Both the position numbers and the translations under genes were made by a program. From Stemphylium vesicarium (Eukaryota; Ascomycota; Dothideomycetes; Pleosporales; Pleosporaceae), in NCBI GenBank assembly GCA_004380135.1, contig QXCR01000053.1, positions 111,266-175,265 of the forward strand: a stretch of DNA of 64,000 bases. Reading direction: 5' to 3'. Under the pieces are notes generated by a model that saw only the letters and a program-made list of their open reading frames with translations, ran no database searches and was not told the origin of the DNA. This document shows, piece after piece, positions 33,728-45,900 of the stretch. How positions within the stretch are numbered: the stretch's first letter is position 1; each line of letters begins with the position of its first letter.

Positions 33728-35286
33728 TTTGGGGCTGGGATTAGTGGATAGCTTTCAAAGACGTACAGTCTGTTAGGTAGAGATGGGTAGGTATATATGT
33801 TTCTCCTCGGTGCTTGCAACCTGTCTTTATATGAGTATACAATCTATGCACCGCGCGCGGCGGTATGCCTAACGAACAAGATGGCGTTGTGGTAGTATGC
33901 ACACTTCCGCTTTCGGTAATTCTTGCGCTGCGACCTTTCCTCCCTTCGTTTAGACATCGCTGCACGCCTAACCTACACCCCTGCTCCCTCTTTTCCCTCC
34001 CTATCTGGGTATGTTACGCGTGTATGTGGAAGTGGCTGCAGATGTCATGCTTCAATGGAGTTAAGCAGGGTTTAATGACAGAATGTAAGCGCTTATCTCC
34101 TTGGTTGCTTAAATCCGGGGTTGGATTGGGTTGTACCGCATCACTACGTATGTGCTACAACGGCACAAGTTCCACGGCTGGGACTGAGATTTATGTGGCG
34201 TTACGTGCTTGTGTAAGGAGCGAGTTGAATAGTAGTGTTAGCAGCGGTATTACCACGTAGGTATGCTGCATGGGAAAGTTTCTTGGAAGGGGGAGAAGGA
34301 TGATATGTGTTGAAAAAAAGAACAGGAAGTCCTAGCTGGATGAACGCAGCGTGTCAGTATCGGGAGTAGGACTAGAGGGCTATTTTCTCTTCATAGTTAA
34401 CATGCAGGACTGTGATAATGCCATATACGTACTTCGCATACATCTCCCTTCCCCTTTGGTACAAAAAGACCCAAAAAATAACAGGGTGGGTTTCACTTTT
34501 TCCCGGCACATTCTAGATTGAAGCCTGACTTGACTACTAAAAGCTGGATAGATGCACACGCTTTTTTTCAGGGCGTTGAATTATCTACCAAGCAGTCTTG
34601 TTCACGTTGGGATACATAGTAGCCTGGGGTATGTACTCCTTCGTGTTGTCTAATCCGCAGATTATTCCCTTTGAGATCGTCTTTGGGATTAGGCGTCTCG
34701 CAGAATGTCCGGGTGGATTGTTTTCTGCGAAGCGATAACGGGGTTAATGTGTGATGAGGCGGCGAGTTGAGTTGGTGTGGAGATGGCTTCTAACAGCATT
34801 TCTCTATACAGGGGGGTGGTAAGATACTGTCTAGAGGTCGTGTATGAGAGGGGAGCTTTTGTGGGTTATCTGTTCAAACTTCATGGTAGAAGTTGTTTGC
34901 ATGGGAAGGCGGGTTGTGGCTTTACATTTTTGTGTTGAAAAGCCGGTATGCGCCAGCGAGAAAATTAACCAACGTATGGGGAAACGCATCACTGTGAGTA
35001 CATTGCTTTGGAATCGACATGGACGGTCTGCTAGGCGGAATTAAATATGAATGAAAAATGGGTAGCCGCGTCCGATTGGATTGCAAGGGGGCGAGATAGT
35101 TAATTAAAGAAAACATTGCATGCATATATGGTGGAAGCTCACGAAGAGGCAAGAGGAAACTTGAGTATCATGCAGAACAAACATTAATATATAGGTATAT
35201 ATAGTACACTACTACAAGCCGCCAGTGGCAATCTAATCTTCTACTGCACCCCCATCGAAAGAAACCCATACCCTTAATCCGCACAC
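33728..35286. other. Intergenic region, AT-richer
   Basis: This holds the promoter of the SDR gene on the left and the 3' region of the ferritin-like gene on the right. It is richer in A/T than its surroundings toward 35.2 kb (TATATAGGTATATATAG near 35190). No protein-like frame was seen. Confidence 0.5.
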
Positions 35287-36195
35287 TTAGTGCATCATGG
35301 GGGCAGCGACCTCAACAACGGCGGGTCCAGCAACGATGGTGTCGTCAGTGGCAGCAGTGTTGCAGTTGGTAAGGACAAGGTAGCTCTGACCGGTAATGCC
35401 CTCCTTGGGGACCATAACCTGCATGCCACCGTCAACCATCTCGACGTCAACGAAGACGGGGCCGGTAACGGTGATGAAAGCAGCGTAGACCTCACCCTCG
35501 ATCTTGTAGTCGGGGGTAGAAAGCATGATCTTGTCACCAGACTCGACCATCATCTTGCCCTCAAGAGGGGAAGCAGTGAGGCTGGGGAAAGCCTTGACGG
35601 GGAGGGGAGCATTGGTCTCGGGGCAGGACTTGATGAACTGCGCGGCGAGAGTGTAGACAGAGTTGTAGCTCAGGGGGTTGTCGAAGGGAGCGGGGAAAGG
35701 CGAAGAGCCGATGGTGTTGCGGACATAGGCCGAGTGGCGGGCCTCGACGGTGAGGATGGAGCCGGCAGCAGTGAGGTAGGTCTTGGACATGATGTCCGCG
35801 GCAGCACCGAGGTAGGCGCTAACACCGACACCCTCGAGGACAGAGGCGGTGGCAAGGAACGAAGCAACGTCCTTGTAGCCGAAGTCGTAGGTGCAAGCCT
35901 CGACCGGGCTGGCGCCAGCGGCCTTGAGGGCACCGGAGAGGAAGTCAACGTGGGCAGCCTCGTCCATGCCGATGGTCTTGATGCGGTTGTAGGCCTCCTC
36001 GGAGAAGTTGGCAGCCTTGAAGTCCTCCATGGAGTACTTGGAGAGAGCTTCAGAGTAGAAGGTGTTCTCGAGGTGCTCGAGGGTGAGGGCGTAGTTCAGG
36101 ATCTCGGCGTCGGTAGGGCCATCAGCGCGCTTGTTGATGGGAGACGCGGTGGAGAGAGCTGCGAGAGCGGCGGCGGAGAAGAAAGTGGACTTCAT
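35287..36195 (-). CDS. Secreted ferritin-like protein (Rds1-like)
   Basis: This intronless gene encodes 302 residues with a signal peptide ([18 protein letters not shown]) and a KR pro-site just after it. The ferritin-like helical bundle follows: '[23 protein letters not shown]', '[16 protein letters not shown]', and later '[14 protein letters not shown]'. It carries the paired E-x-x-H-type positions (LEHLE, DEAAH, EARH) expected for a di-metal site. The C-terminal ~100 residues are a beta-rich domain. The family includes Rds1, a stress-induced protein of S. pombe; metal binding or oxidase activity is inferred from the motif. Codon choice is strongly biased to C-ending codons, which suggests high expression and produces a long antisense open frame that is not a gene. 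Confidence 0.88.
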   Translation of the reverse strand: MKSTFFSAAALAALSTASPINKRADGPTDAEILNYALTLEHLENTFYSEALSKYSMEDFKAANFSEEAYNRIKTIGMDEAAHVDFLSGALKAAGASPVEACTYDFGYKDVASFLATASVLEGVGVSAYLGAAADIMSKTYLTAAGSILTVEARHSAYVRNTIGSSPFPAPFDNPLSYNSVYTLAAQFIKSCPETNAPLPVKAFPSLTASPLEGKMMVESGDKIMLSTPDYKIEGEVYAAFITVTGPVFVDVEMVDGGMQVMVPKEGITGQSYLVLTNCNTAATDDTIVAGPAVVEVAAPMMH

Positions 36196-38153
36196 TTTGA
36201 GAGTGTTGGAGAGGTGGTTGTCGAAAGTGAGTTCGAATGGTATTAAAGTATTAATGTAGAGGTAGTAGGGAGTGGATAATGTTCAAGTGATGATGTTGAT
36301 GACTTGATGCCTTATTCTTTCGTGAACGCAGCTTCGTTCTTATACCTTACCTTGTCTACACTTCTCCAAGACCTTACTACCCCTCTTTGCCTCGCCCATC
36401 TTCATCTCATCTCATCATCATTTCCTCCTGCATCTCTAGGGCTAACCCTACTTCCACCTAACTCTCTGGCCGCGATTAAGAAAAATAATTGCCCGAGCGG
36501 AGTGATGCCCTTCCGAAGCCTATTGACAGCGCAACGTTAGTCAAACGCCCCAGAACCCCGGTCGTCAGAATCTACCCACGATGCAATCTAAACCGTATAG
36601 AGTCATGACACACGCCCGATGGGGAGGAGCAACAATACAAATTCCCAGATTGGGACTCGAGGACTGCTAGGACTGCTGGGACGGCAGAATAAGGCTGAAG
36701 CGGCATGTGTTGGTGAGTGACACCAGGGCGGGAGATGACCCCGCAAAATGCGGGTTGGTTAGTTGGTAGTGTACCACGGAATGCTGACCATCCGAGCGAC
36801 CACACCAAAGTGGTTTAGCGTTCCGCGCTACCAACACCAAACTACCATTTTTCTCCCCTATCACTAGCCTGGGAAGGGCAATTGCCCCTGGAGAACCACC
36901 GAGTCCAGGTGTTCATCTATCCATCTATGTCGTTTGAAGCTTTGTGGCTTGGGCTTGATCGTCGGTGTGTTATGGAAGGCCTTCCTTCCGAGGGGCGACA
37001 CTGGCTTACTGTCACGAATGGGCGCACACGGAGAGTCTGACCGCGATCAGGCTGTGGGAAAAAAAGGCGGTTGTTTGTTTTGCGGTGAGACTGAGAAAAT
37101 GACGCCTGTGGCTGGATTATTCTATCAATTCTTCCACCCCGGCAGTCAGACACTAGGGTTGGGCAACGTGCAGGTGGTTAATGACGCTACAGACGCAAAG
37201 AGAAGCCGCGAGGCACGAAGTTCGAGAAACTGAGAGGCAAGTGAGACTCTCAGAATATGTTCCTACGAAAATCATAATAATCAACAAACTAATCCAAAGG
37301 CCCTGACTTTACAGAGTTCATCACTAACTCACCGTGCGCGCTGCCGGCTCAAACACCTAGCCTCATAAGCGCTGCCGCTTCTTCCCAACGATTCCAATTC
37401 TCTACCCCAGCGCGCTCAGGCCCCGATATTAACACCGCAATAGTAAGGGTAAAATAGGCCAAAAGACCTACAATGGAACTTCCCATGTCCACATTCCTTT
37501 CTTGCGGCAAGATGTAGCCGTCTTACCGGGAGATGTGCACTCCGAGCATACACGACAAGACGGTCTAGTCCAGCGGTAGTATATACTTCCGCGCTTTTTC
37601 CTCTGCCGTTGATCGGCATTCGACAATCGTGCCGATATCCTGAGATACATTCTATTCACTGGAGGAAAGTGTATGTGGGGGCGACGAGCTTCCAGCGTGT
37701 GATCTCTGGGACCCGCCCGGTAAAGGCGTTTCCGAAAGATGGTGGGCTTGCCGTTTGCGCCGTTTTTTGTTCGCTCGCCCACGATCTAGTGTTGGTATTG
37801 GGTTGCGGGAGCGCTACTCTGTTCGTTCAGGGGGTGCGTAGTAGGTAGTGGGATGTGATGGAAAATGTGTGCCGCCAGCAGCCGAGGCGAAGAGACTTGA
37901 GGGTATAGTGTGGAAATTGAAACAGTATGGTTCTTTGAGATTGAGGGATTTGCATTCTCATCTTAGTGTGTGTTTGGGGGTGTGGGAGTGTGGAGGAACA
38001 AGTATTTGAAAGTTGCCATTCCCCCTTCCTAGCCAAGGGAGCGCAGTGTCTGTGGTTAAAGTCTATCCTTCATTCATCGTCGACCTTGCATATCAAGCTT
38101 TTTGCACTCTTTCCAAAAACAAGAAAACATCTTTGTCGTCGATATCCACCACA
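36196..38153. other. Divergent promoter region with a structured segment
   Basis: This lies between the ferritin-like gene (minus) and the small GPI-type protein (plus). It has pyrimidine- and CATC-rich DNA near 36395-36440. The strongest structure is the hairpin region at 36738-36846, listed separately. No protein-like frame was seen. Confidence 0.5.
36738..36846. repeat. Hairpin plus long imperfect palindrome, tRNA-like in parts
   Basis: A perfect stem CCCGC (36740-36744)/GCGGG (36750-36754) with loop AAAAT lies next to a longer imperfect inverted repeat. The left arm, about 36763-36789 (TTGGTAG...GGAATGCTGACC), pairs with the right arm, about 36812-36834 (GGTTTAGCGTTCC...CTACCAA). Each arm resembles a D-arm/A-box (GTTGGTAG), but no proper B-box or acceptor stem is present, so I do not call a tRNA. 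It may be a tRNA-derived relic or a structured RNA. Confidence 0.5.
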
Positions 38154-38557
38154 ATGAAGTTCACAACCACCCTCCTCAGCGTTGCCGCGCTCGCTGCCAG
38201 CACAGTCACTGCTGCGTACGTCTTGCTGAACACCAATCTCTTTTCAAAGTCTGACAAACCCTTAGTGATGACGCCAAATCCACCCTTACCGTCCACCCCA
38301 ACTGCCCCACTGCCACTCAAGGCGACGTGATGGTCACCCGTTCCGCCGTCGTCGTTCCTGCGTGCGGCGCTGGCAACGAGACAAAGCCCATGATCATCAG
38401 CATGTCCGGCGGCATGACCATGACCATGACCGGTGGCGGACCCATGATGACTCCTACCATGAGCGGAAACATGCCAGAGTTCACTGGTGCTGCCTCCAAG
38501 AACGCGCTTGGTGGTGTTGTTGCCATCGGTGGTGTCTTGGCTGCTCTGATGGCCTAG
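38154..38557 (+). CDS. Small secreted, Met-rich, probably GPI-anchored protein
   Basis: Exons 38154-38215 and 38266-38557 join across a 50-nt intron (GTACGT donor, CTGAC branch region, CTTAG acceptor) to encode 117 residues. A signal peptide, MKFTTTLLSVAALAASTVTA, precedes a short mature part with two Cys (HPNC and PACG) and one N-glycosylation site (NET). The centre is Met-rich: 'MIISMSGGMTMTMTGGG' and 'PMMTPTMSGNM' hold about a dozen Met within 30 residues. The C-terminus is hydrophobic (LGGVVAIGGVLAALMA) after small residues GAASKN, as in GPI-anchored proteins. Met-rich extracellular segments bind Cu(I) in some copper-transport proteins; that role here is a guess. No family was recognised. 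Confidence 0.8.
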
Positions 38558-39502
38558 AGGAAGAGAGGATGAAATGGAACGAGGTAGATGGGTAATATGT
38601 AATGATGATGGAGATGTGGGGGAATTAAGAAAGTGGTGGGAGATGGTGCATGCAGAGGTGGTTGTGGTAATAACTTTCTCAATTTGACACGCGCTTATAC
38701 CCTTCGTTAACATACTATACCCTGCGGTGGGAATGAGAAGTTCAATCAGACTGATACTTTCATCCGTACTTACTTCTTCTTTCCTGGTGATGCTTTGTCA
38801 CTGCTGAGTACTTTCGACGTAGTATCACCGCGTGTCTGATCTGGAAAAGGCAGCAGCCACAGCGTGTGGCGCAAGCCATCGCTTGTCTGGTGTTGCCAGG
38901 GCCCGGAGTATTCGGCATTCCTGTGAGCACGACGAAGCTGCAGTTTAACATGGCATACAAGAAGGTATACTGGCTTTTCGTGTCGCCGCAAAGACTTTGT
39001 GGTGAAATAGCTCCATGTTCTCACTGATCTGAACCGCTCGGCTTGGTGGAACCACCCCTCAACCTTCTCGTATCGGTTGAGTATCATTCGCGATCAGTCG
39101 CGTCGTCGAACCATATCGCCATCAACACCATTTTCTCAGACTCTTGAATTGGCTGCAAAATGTTCGCAGACAGAGACATGCAAAGGGGATGGGCTGGGCT
39201 CGCGGGTGGTGACGTTTTAAGCTTCGCCTAGGGTCTTCGACCCCACAAGAACGGTCCCTGAGCAGCAACGGCGAGATTTGCCCGCCATAACAACACGTAG
39301 CATCTCAACCCCCAAATCAAGCAATTGACATAGAGTTCACACATCAATTGCGCCTCTCATCAACACTTATTGGTACACCTTGACGATTTTGGCATCTCCT
39401 TCCGGTAAGTAGCGAGGAACAGCTGCCCCACCGGGCATGTGAAGCTCTTTGGACACAGTAGCTAACAGCTCCCGGCACTCGCGCAGCTACCCGACGTCCA
39501 CG
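38558..39502. other. Intergenic region with a 5'-UTR intron of the Tudor-SN gene
   Basis: This contains the 3' end of the GPI-type gene and the promoter and leader of the next gene. A GTAAGT at 39405 and a GCGCAG ending at 39486 delimit a probable 82-nt intron in the 5' untranslated region, just before the ATG at 39503. No other feature was seen. Confidence 0.5.
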
Positions 39503-42151
39503 ATGAGCAACCTCTTTGAAGCAAAGGTCAAGAGCGTGCTTTCTGGCGATACTGTCGTCCTCCATAACATCAAGGATCCAAAAGCAGAACGCATACTGAG
39601 CCTAGCCTTTGTCACAGCGCCGCGGTTGAGACGAGAGGGCGATGAGCCTTTTGCATTCGAGTCACGCGACTATCTCCGCCGCCTGCTCGTAGGCAAGGTC
39701 GTGCGCTTCCAGGTGCTATACAAGATACCTACGGGTGCGAACCGCGAATATGGCCTCATCGTTACACCCAACAAAGAGATACTACCGCAACAGGCTGTCG
39801 CAGCCGGCTGGGTGAAGCTGCGCGATGACGCTGCCCGCAAAGAAGACTCGGACGAAGCTGCGAATCTGCTTGAGCGCCTCCAGGTCGACGAGGCTCGCGC
39901 CAGGGCAGACTCCAAGGGACTCTGGGCCGAAACTGGCGGCAGGATCAACTCGTCTTCGGAGCTGAGCGACCCCCAGAAGTTCGTCGAGCAGAACAAGGGC
40001 AAGGACATTGATTCCATCGTCGAAAAGGTCCTGTCCGGCGACCGTCTCATCGTGCGCCTCCTCCTCTCGCCGACCGAGCACATCCAGACCATGGTCCTCC
40101 TCGCCGGTGTCCGCGCGCCAGCAACACAACGAACGAACCCCTCGGATGGAATGGTGCAGCCGGCTGAGCCCTTCGGTGACGAGGCACAGCAATTCGTTGA
40201 GGCGCGAATGCTCCAGCGAGGAGTGCTTGTCCAAGTACTCGGCACCACACCAAACGGCCAGCTCGTTGCAGACGTCAAGCACCCAACCCAGGGTAGCATC
40301 ACACCTTTCCTGCTCAAGAACGGTCTTGCTAAGTGCACCGACCATCACACCACCCTCCTCGGACAGCAGATGGGCATATTGAGGGGCGCCGAGAAACAGG
40401 CCAAGGACGGCCGGCTAGGCGTGTACAGAGAGCATGTAGCGCCCAAGGTCAGCAAGGCGGGGGAGCAAGAAGCTACCGTTAGCCGCATCCAGAGCGCCGA
40501 CACCCTTTTCCTGCGGAATAAGGCTGGCGTAGAGAAGCGCATCAACCTCAGCAGCGTCCGCCAACCGAAGCCTACTGACCCGAAGCAATCGCCATGGGTA
40601 GCAGAGGCAAAGGAGTTCCTGCGCAAGAAGCTCATCGGCAAGCACGTCAAGTTCCACGTTGATGGCAAGCGACCGGCGACCGAGGGATACGATGAGCGCG
40701 AGATGTGCACTGTCACCTTCCAGGGCAAGAACGTTGGTCTGATGCTGGTCGAGAGCGGCATGGCATCCGTCATCCGCCACCGACAAGACGATGCAGACAG
40801 GAGCCCCATCTACGACGACCTACTACTCGCCGAACAAGCCGCACAAGACGAGAAGAAGGGTCTCTGGTCGGACAAGGCACCATCTGTCAAGCAGTACGTC
40901 GACTACTCGGAGTCGCTCGAGAAGGCCAAGCGTCAACTTACCCTGCTTTCCCGCCAACGCAAGGTCCCCGCCATCGTAGACTTTGTCAAGTCGGGCTCGC
41001 GCTTCACCGTCCTGGTCCCACGCGAGAACGCCAAGCTCACCTTTGTCCTCTCTGGTATCCGCGCACCTCGATCAGCACGCAACGAGTCTGAGAAGGGAGA
41101 GCCATTTGGCAAGGAGGCTCACGAGTTCGCCAACCGACGCTGCCAGCAGCGGGATGTTGAGATTGACGTCGAGGACTGCGACAAGGTCGGTGGCTTCATC
41201 GGCACTCTCTACATCAACCGTGAGAATTTTGCCAAGACCTTGGTTGAGGAGGGTCTAGCCACCGTTCACGCCTACTCAGCAGAGAAGTCTGGCAATGCAA
41301 ACGAGCTATTCCCTGCTGAGCAGAGGGCCAAGGATGCACGCAAGAACTTGTGGCAAGACTATGATCCTTCCCAAGAAGAAGAAGACGGCGAGGCAGTCGC
41401 AGCTACGGAAGCTACCAACGGCGATGCCGCTCCATCAGGAAAGGTGGACTACCGTGATGTTATGATTACACATGTCGAGGATGACGGCAGGCTCCGACTC
41501 CAGCAAATCGGCAGCGGCACATCAGCACTGACATCGCTGATGGATGCCTTTAGCAAGTTCCACCTCAACCCAGCCAACAGCGCCGGCCTGCCCGATGCGC
41601 CCAAGGCTGGTGAGTTTGTCGCCGCCAAATTCACTGCAGACGATCAATGGTACCGTGCGCGCATTCGCCGTAACGACCGCGAAAACAAGAAAGCTGAGGT
41701 TGTTTACATTGACTACGGCAACTCTGAGACGATTCCATGGTCGCGCCTCCGCCCACTTTCACAGGCTCAGTTCTTGCCATCGAAACTCAAGCCACAAGCC
41801 ATCGAGGCGCAACTGGCATTCATCCAGCTTCCTGGCAACTCCGAGTACCTGCAAGACGCGGTATCATTCATTTCTCAAGAAACTGCCGACCGTGAGCTCG
41901 TGGCTCGCGTTGAGGCCACTGAAAAGGACGGCATGCTTTGGGTCACATTGTACAACCCCAGCCAGAGCAAGGACGGTACTGAGAGCATCAACGCCGATGT
42001 CCTCAGTGAGGGTCTTGCCATGGTGCCTAAGAAGCTCCGACCATTCGAGCGCAGCAGCGCCAATATCTTGGCTGCTATGAAGAAGAAGCAGGACATTGCC
42101 AAGGAGGAGCGTCGCGGCCAGTGGGAATACGGTGACCTTACCGAGGACTAG
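39503..42151 (+). CDS. Tudor-SN / staphylococcal-nuclease-domain protein 1 (SND1)
   Basis: The single coding exon gives 882 residues, the usual length for SND1. The start is MSNLFEAKVKSV; the frame is open upstream only from a TTG. Four SNase-like domains can be followed: 'VKSVLSGDTVVLHN' (1), 'VEKVLSGDRLIVRLL' (2), 'VSRIQSADTLFLRN' (3) and 'VDFVKSGSRFTVLVP' (4). The Tudor domain is near residues 690-760 ('GEFVAAKFTADDQWYRARI', then 'VVYIDYGNSETIP' with aromatic cage residues), and a partial fifth SNase follows. The family acts in RNA binding, RNA decay, splicing and stress granules; in fungi it is cytoplasmic. SNase catalytic residues are largely degenerate in the family, and I did not verify each here. 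Confidence 0.92.
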   Translation: MSNLFEAKVKSVLSGDTVVLHNIKDPKAERILSLAFVTAPRLRREGDEPFAFESRDYLRRLLVGKVVRFQVLYKIPTGANREYGLIVTPNKEILPQQAVAAGWVKLRDDAARKEDSDEAANLLERLQVDEARARADSKGLWAETGGRINSSSELSDPQKFVEQNKGKDIDSIVEKVLSGDRLIVRLLLSPTEHIQTMVLLAGVRAPATQRTNPSDGMVQPAEPFGDEAQQFVEARMLQRGVLVQVLGTTPNGQLVADVKHPTQGSITPFLLKNGLAKCTDHHTTLLGQQMGILRGAEKQAKDGRLGVYREHVAPKVSKAGEQEATVSRIQSADTLFLRNKAGVEKRINLSSVRQPKPTDPKQSPWVAEAKEFLRKKLIGKHVKFHVDGKRPATEGYDEREMCTVTFQGKNVGLMLVESGMASVIRHRQDDADRSPIYDDLLLAEQAAQDEKKGLWSDKAPSVKQYVDYSESLEKAKRQLTLLSRQRKVPAIVDFVKSGSRFTVLVPRENAKLTFVLSGIRAPRSARNESEKGEPFGKEAHEFANRRCQQRDVEIDVEDCDKVGGFIGTLYINRENFAKTLVEEGLATVHAYSAEKSGNANELFPAEQRAKDARKNLWQDYDPSQEEEDGEAVAATEATNGDAAPSGKVDYRDVMITHVEDDGRLRLQQIGSGTSALTSLMDAFSKFHLNPANSAGLPDAPKAGEFVAAKFTADDQWYRARIRRNDRENKKAEVVYIDYGNSETIPWSRLRPLSQAQFLPSKLKPQAIEAQLAFIQLPGNSEYLQDAVSFISQETADRELVARVEATEKDGMLWVTLYNPSQSKDGTESINADVLSEGLAMVPKKLRPFERSSANILAAMKKKQDIAKEERRGQWEYGDLTED

Positions 42152-42923
42152 ATATCCCTTAATGTCAAGGCCATAGATGAGTTGAGATGGATACGATTCT
42201 CTTGAAGAAAAAAAAGTAGCCGAATTGTAGGGCCTTGGAGGCTCTCGCGGTAAATAGTAACGATAGTGTAATATAAAAGCCTGCATTTGGTTGCGTGGCT
42301 ATTTTCACAATGTTGATTATGTGGCTCGTGACTTGATAAATCATGTGCTCAAAGGGGTGCCTGGAGAAATTCCATGTTAGTCGAATTGCCATTAGTCTTA
42401 CGTGATGGCATTCTCATTTCTCTAGCGTCTTCGTGACTATATCGCATGTCTGAGAAATGTGGCTCCGACTGAGACATTGTCGGTTGTTGCGGCCTGGCTA
42501 TCTGTGCTGTAGGATGGAGGCGTGTGTCGCAGAGTCCACGCAGAGTACTTGCCTCGATCCTTTTGATTGTGTCCGCAGCACAAGTAGGCGTCTATCACTG
42601 CCTCAGGTGGTTGTGCACTCCGCTCGTTTGCCCTACCGTGGCGGAGGCGCAGGCGGAGATGGCCGCATTGCGATTGGCGGCTTCGGCGTTGGGTGTGTTC
42701 CCCACCATGCCATCCACGGCGCTGAGGCGGTGCCTGTAGGCAACCACCAAATGCACCCCAGTCAGCCAGAACACGGGTCTTGCGCAATGACGACCCGTCT
42801 CAAGGCAGTCGCATTGCCGCCATCTTTCATGTCTCCTCCCCACTATAGCTAATAATCGCCCTCCCTCTCTCGCATCGCGCGCCGTGATAACTGTTGCGAC
42901 AACTACCTAGCCCGGTCGCCATC
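42152..42923. other. Intergenic region
   Basis: This holds the 3' end of the Tudor-SN gene and the promoter of the next gene. No distinct feature was seen. The next frame is open from a TTG at 42894, but the first ATG, in good context (CATCATGG), is at 42924. Confidence 0.5.
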
Positions 42924-45900
42924 ATGGAAGCCATTAGTAGGCTGCCCCGACGCTTGACACAGCTCTACTCAGATACCAAGACCACATGCGATGCCGTCGT
43001 GGAGCAGGACAACAAAGACACGCCAGAGTCGCACGCGCTGCATCGCAAATTCCGAATACAAAAGGATAGGCTGATCACATGGGGCGTGGACTGGAGCGAC
43101 AACTCCAAGGGGAAGCATGTCGACATCGACGACAGCGTGGAAGAGGCAGGCATGACGGAGACTGTCACGAGTGTACTCAGGACCATTAAGGAGATCCTCG
43201 ATGAGGCCGATAGGATGCACTCGGGCGCACCTGCTGCTGGTGTGGGAAAGACACTGTCTGGAGAGAAGAGCCGGCCTGACCCGCCCTCGTGGGCGGCCGC
43301 CGACAGGTCACGTTATGAGGACCTCATCAAGGACCTTACCACTTCCATCGACACATTATACGACATCTCTCGGAATCGAAGGTTCCAAAGAAGCCACGAA
43401 CGAGCCATCAGCCCAGGCAAGGCTGTTCCACAACCACTCCAGCATAGCACCTCCAACCCAGTGTTCCTGTCGGTAGACTACAACGCATCCGACCTGACGC
43501 TCGTCAACCCTGCCACCTTCTCGTCGAATACGCAGATATCCAGACCCAATCTTCCACCCAAGTTGCAACACGCTGATATCATTCTTCCTGATGAGGAGCC
43601 GCCACCATACGAAAGTGTCGGCACCACATCTGATCGTGTCATCGGTCGCCTACGATCCCGGCCTAGTTCCAACCCTTGGAGACCAGACGGGAGCGAGACA
43701 CCTGTTCTAGTAGATTACGCTAGCTACGACCCAGCATATCGCGTTACTGGAGTTTCTCCATCTACAGAACGCCTCGAGGCACTTTTGTCGATACTGTCCA
43801 AGTTATCAAACGGCCAGTCCTTTCACGGCACGCTCAAGTGTCTAGGCTACTTCGAAGACCCAAAACACCCCCGCTTTGGCCTGGTTTTTGAGTTGCCCAA
43901 CTCCGTCTACTCCGGTCCTGTCGACTCACAAAAGCCTGCTGAGGAGTTGAAGCCAGTCACTCTGTTAAGTGTGCTTCAGACGGGATCAAAGTCTCTACAC
44001 AATTCCAACAGTGCAACACCGCCACTTGAAGACCGCTTTCGTCTAGCTTTCACCTTGGCTCTGACATTCAGCAAAATCCATGGCGATAACTTTGCCCACA
44101 AGGACGTCAACAGTACCAACATTGTCCTGTTCAAGAAGAACAAGCGCCAATCTGCCAACAGTCGAGCATTACAGTACTCCCTACGAACACCTGTTATATG
44201 CTCTTTCGACCTCTTCTCCGACTGTGACATTGAGGCTACCAAAACGATGCCGCCGACGCTGAATATCTATCGTCACCCGGAGGATCCAAAGTTCACCGGG
44301 GCCAAAGACCACTACACGGCGAACTTTGATCTGTACGGCTTGGGTTTGGTGCTTCTCGAAGTAGGCTTGTGGCAACCGCTGTCTGATTTGTGGAAACAAA
44401 AGTACACCCTGAGCGATTTTAAGCAGCGTATCGAAGATGTCTACATTCGTAGGCTCGCCTCTAAGTGTGGCACAGCTTACATGCAAGTAGTGCGGGACTG
44501 TTTCTGGGCTGCGGACGCAAAAGGTGATGATTTGGACATGTACCAAGTCTACTCTCGCATCCTCACTAGACTCCAACGCTGCTGTATGCTGGACGAGTCT
44601 GAACCTGGCTTCGACCTTGGTAACCTACGGCCCGATGCCACACCTGTTCAACAAGCGTCTCCACTGAAGCGCAAAGGCGCTAGTCAGCCCCAGCTTGCAT
44701 CTGAGATCCAGCATAGCCCATCTTATAGAAGCGCAAAGCGATGGGCTTTGGAAAAGGGTTCGCAGGCCTTGGAGAGGACGAAGTCCCTGTCAAAGAAGTC
44801 ACCTGATCTGGCGCTTGCAAGAAACCCATCACGGAGCTCGCAGCATTCAATCCGGAAGAGCATCTCCGAAAGCTTGCGGATGATGAGCCCTAAACAGGAG
44901 GCAACAGAGATGGAATGGGAGCAGAGAGATCCCCTTGAAGAATCGGGCACTCTGGTTGACACACCACCAAACTCTCAAGATCCAAGCGATACCTCATCGT
45001 TGTATCGAGAGCGTGTCATCACCGCCGCTTCAACTATACAGCGTGCGTGGCGGCAATCGCGCAACCCGCCAAACAAATGCGCCACTCTACGAGACTACAA
45101 AGAGAAGATTACAATCATTCAAAAGGCATGGAGGCAAGCAAAGCAGAAGCGAACAAGCAGTACCGTTTCAGCTCTCGTTACCGACGGACTTCGCCACTGG
45201 CCGCAAGCCACTATAGGCTATCCAACACCTGAACCCGAGATTCAGAGCAGGACGGTGAATTCAAGTGAGAGTTGCGTAACATCTTCAATACAAATCGAAA
45301 CAGACATGGAACCGGTCGCGCGACCGAAGCTACGCTTGTTTCCAGTCAAGTTCACGCCTGAGATTGTTGACGAATGGCACTCGTCTATGCTGCCACGCCT
45401 TGAGCGTCTCATTGAGCGCGCTCTCAAAGACTCGGAGGAAACTGTTAGCATAGATCTTGTAGCTATTGGTGAAGTCTTGGAGAAGGCAAAGCCGACTGTG
45501 TTCGTCACATGTAGTAGCGTTGCTAAGATCAGGGCTATACTGAGTCGCCGCTTTCGCTACGACGAAAATGTATACGACCTTAAAGTACGACGAGGAAAGA
45601 TTAGGAGATCGAAGATGAGCCGTTCGTCACGTCGCACCCGGTAGGTCACTCTTATCCATAACCGATCTCCCAACCACCTTTCGAACTTGGGAATCAATGA
45701 CTAATGTTGACAGTCCTCCACATCGTTCGATGATGAATACCGACTCTTATGGCGCCGACATGGCCGTCATGAACCCTTACCATCAACGGCGCCCACTTTG
45801 TGGAGCCTCTATTGGAGCCTACAATGGTAGCCAGCACTTGCCACCAGTGTCGTATGGTGGAGTCGTTCTCGTTGACGATGAGCCTCTGGGCATGAGTGTT

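Noticed and set aside
35290..36246. 318-codon plus-strand open frame opposite the ferritin-like gene
   Set aside because: It is the mirror of a strongly C-biased coding strand; the translation is Gly/Val/Glu/Asp-rich and matches no fold, while the minus strand has a signal peptide and ferritin motifs.
36755..36846. tRNA gene
   Set aside because: A-box-like GTTGGTAG words are present, but there is no B-box (GGTTCRANNCC) and no 7-bp acceptor stem in either orientation.
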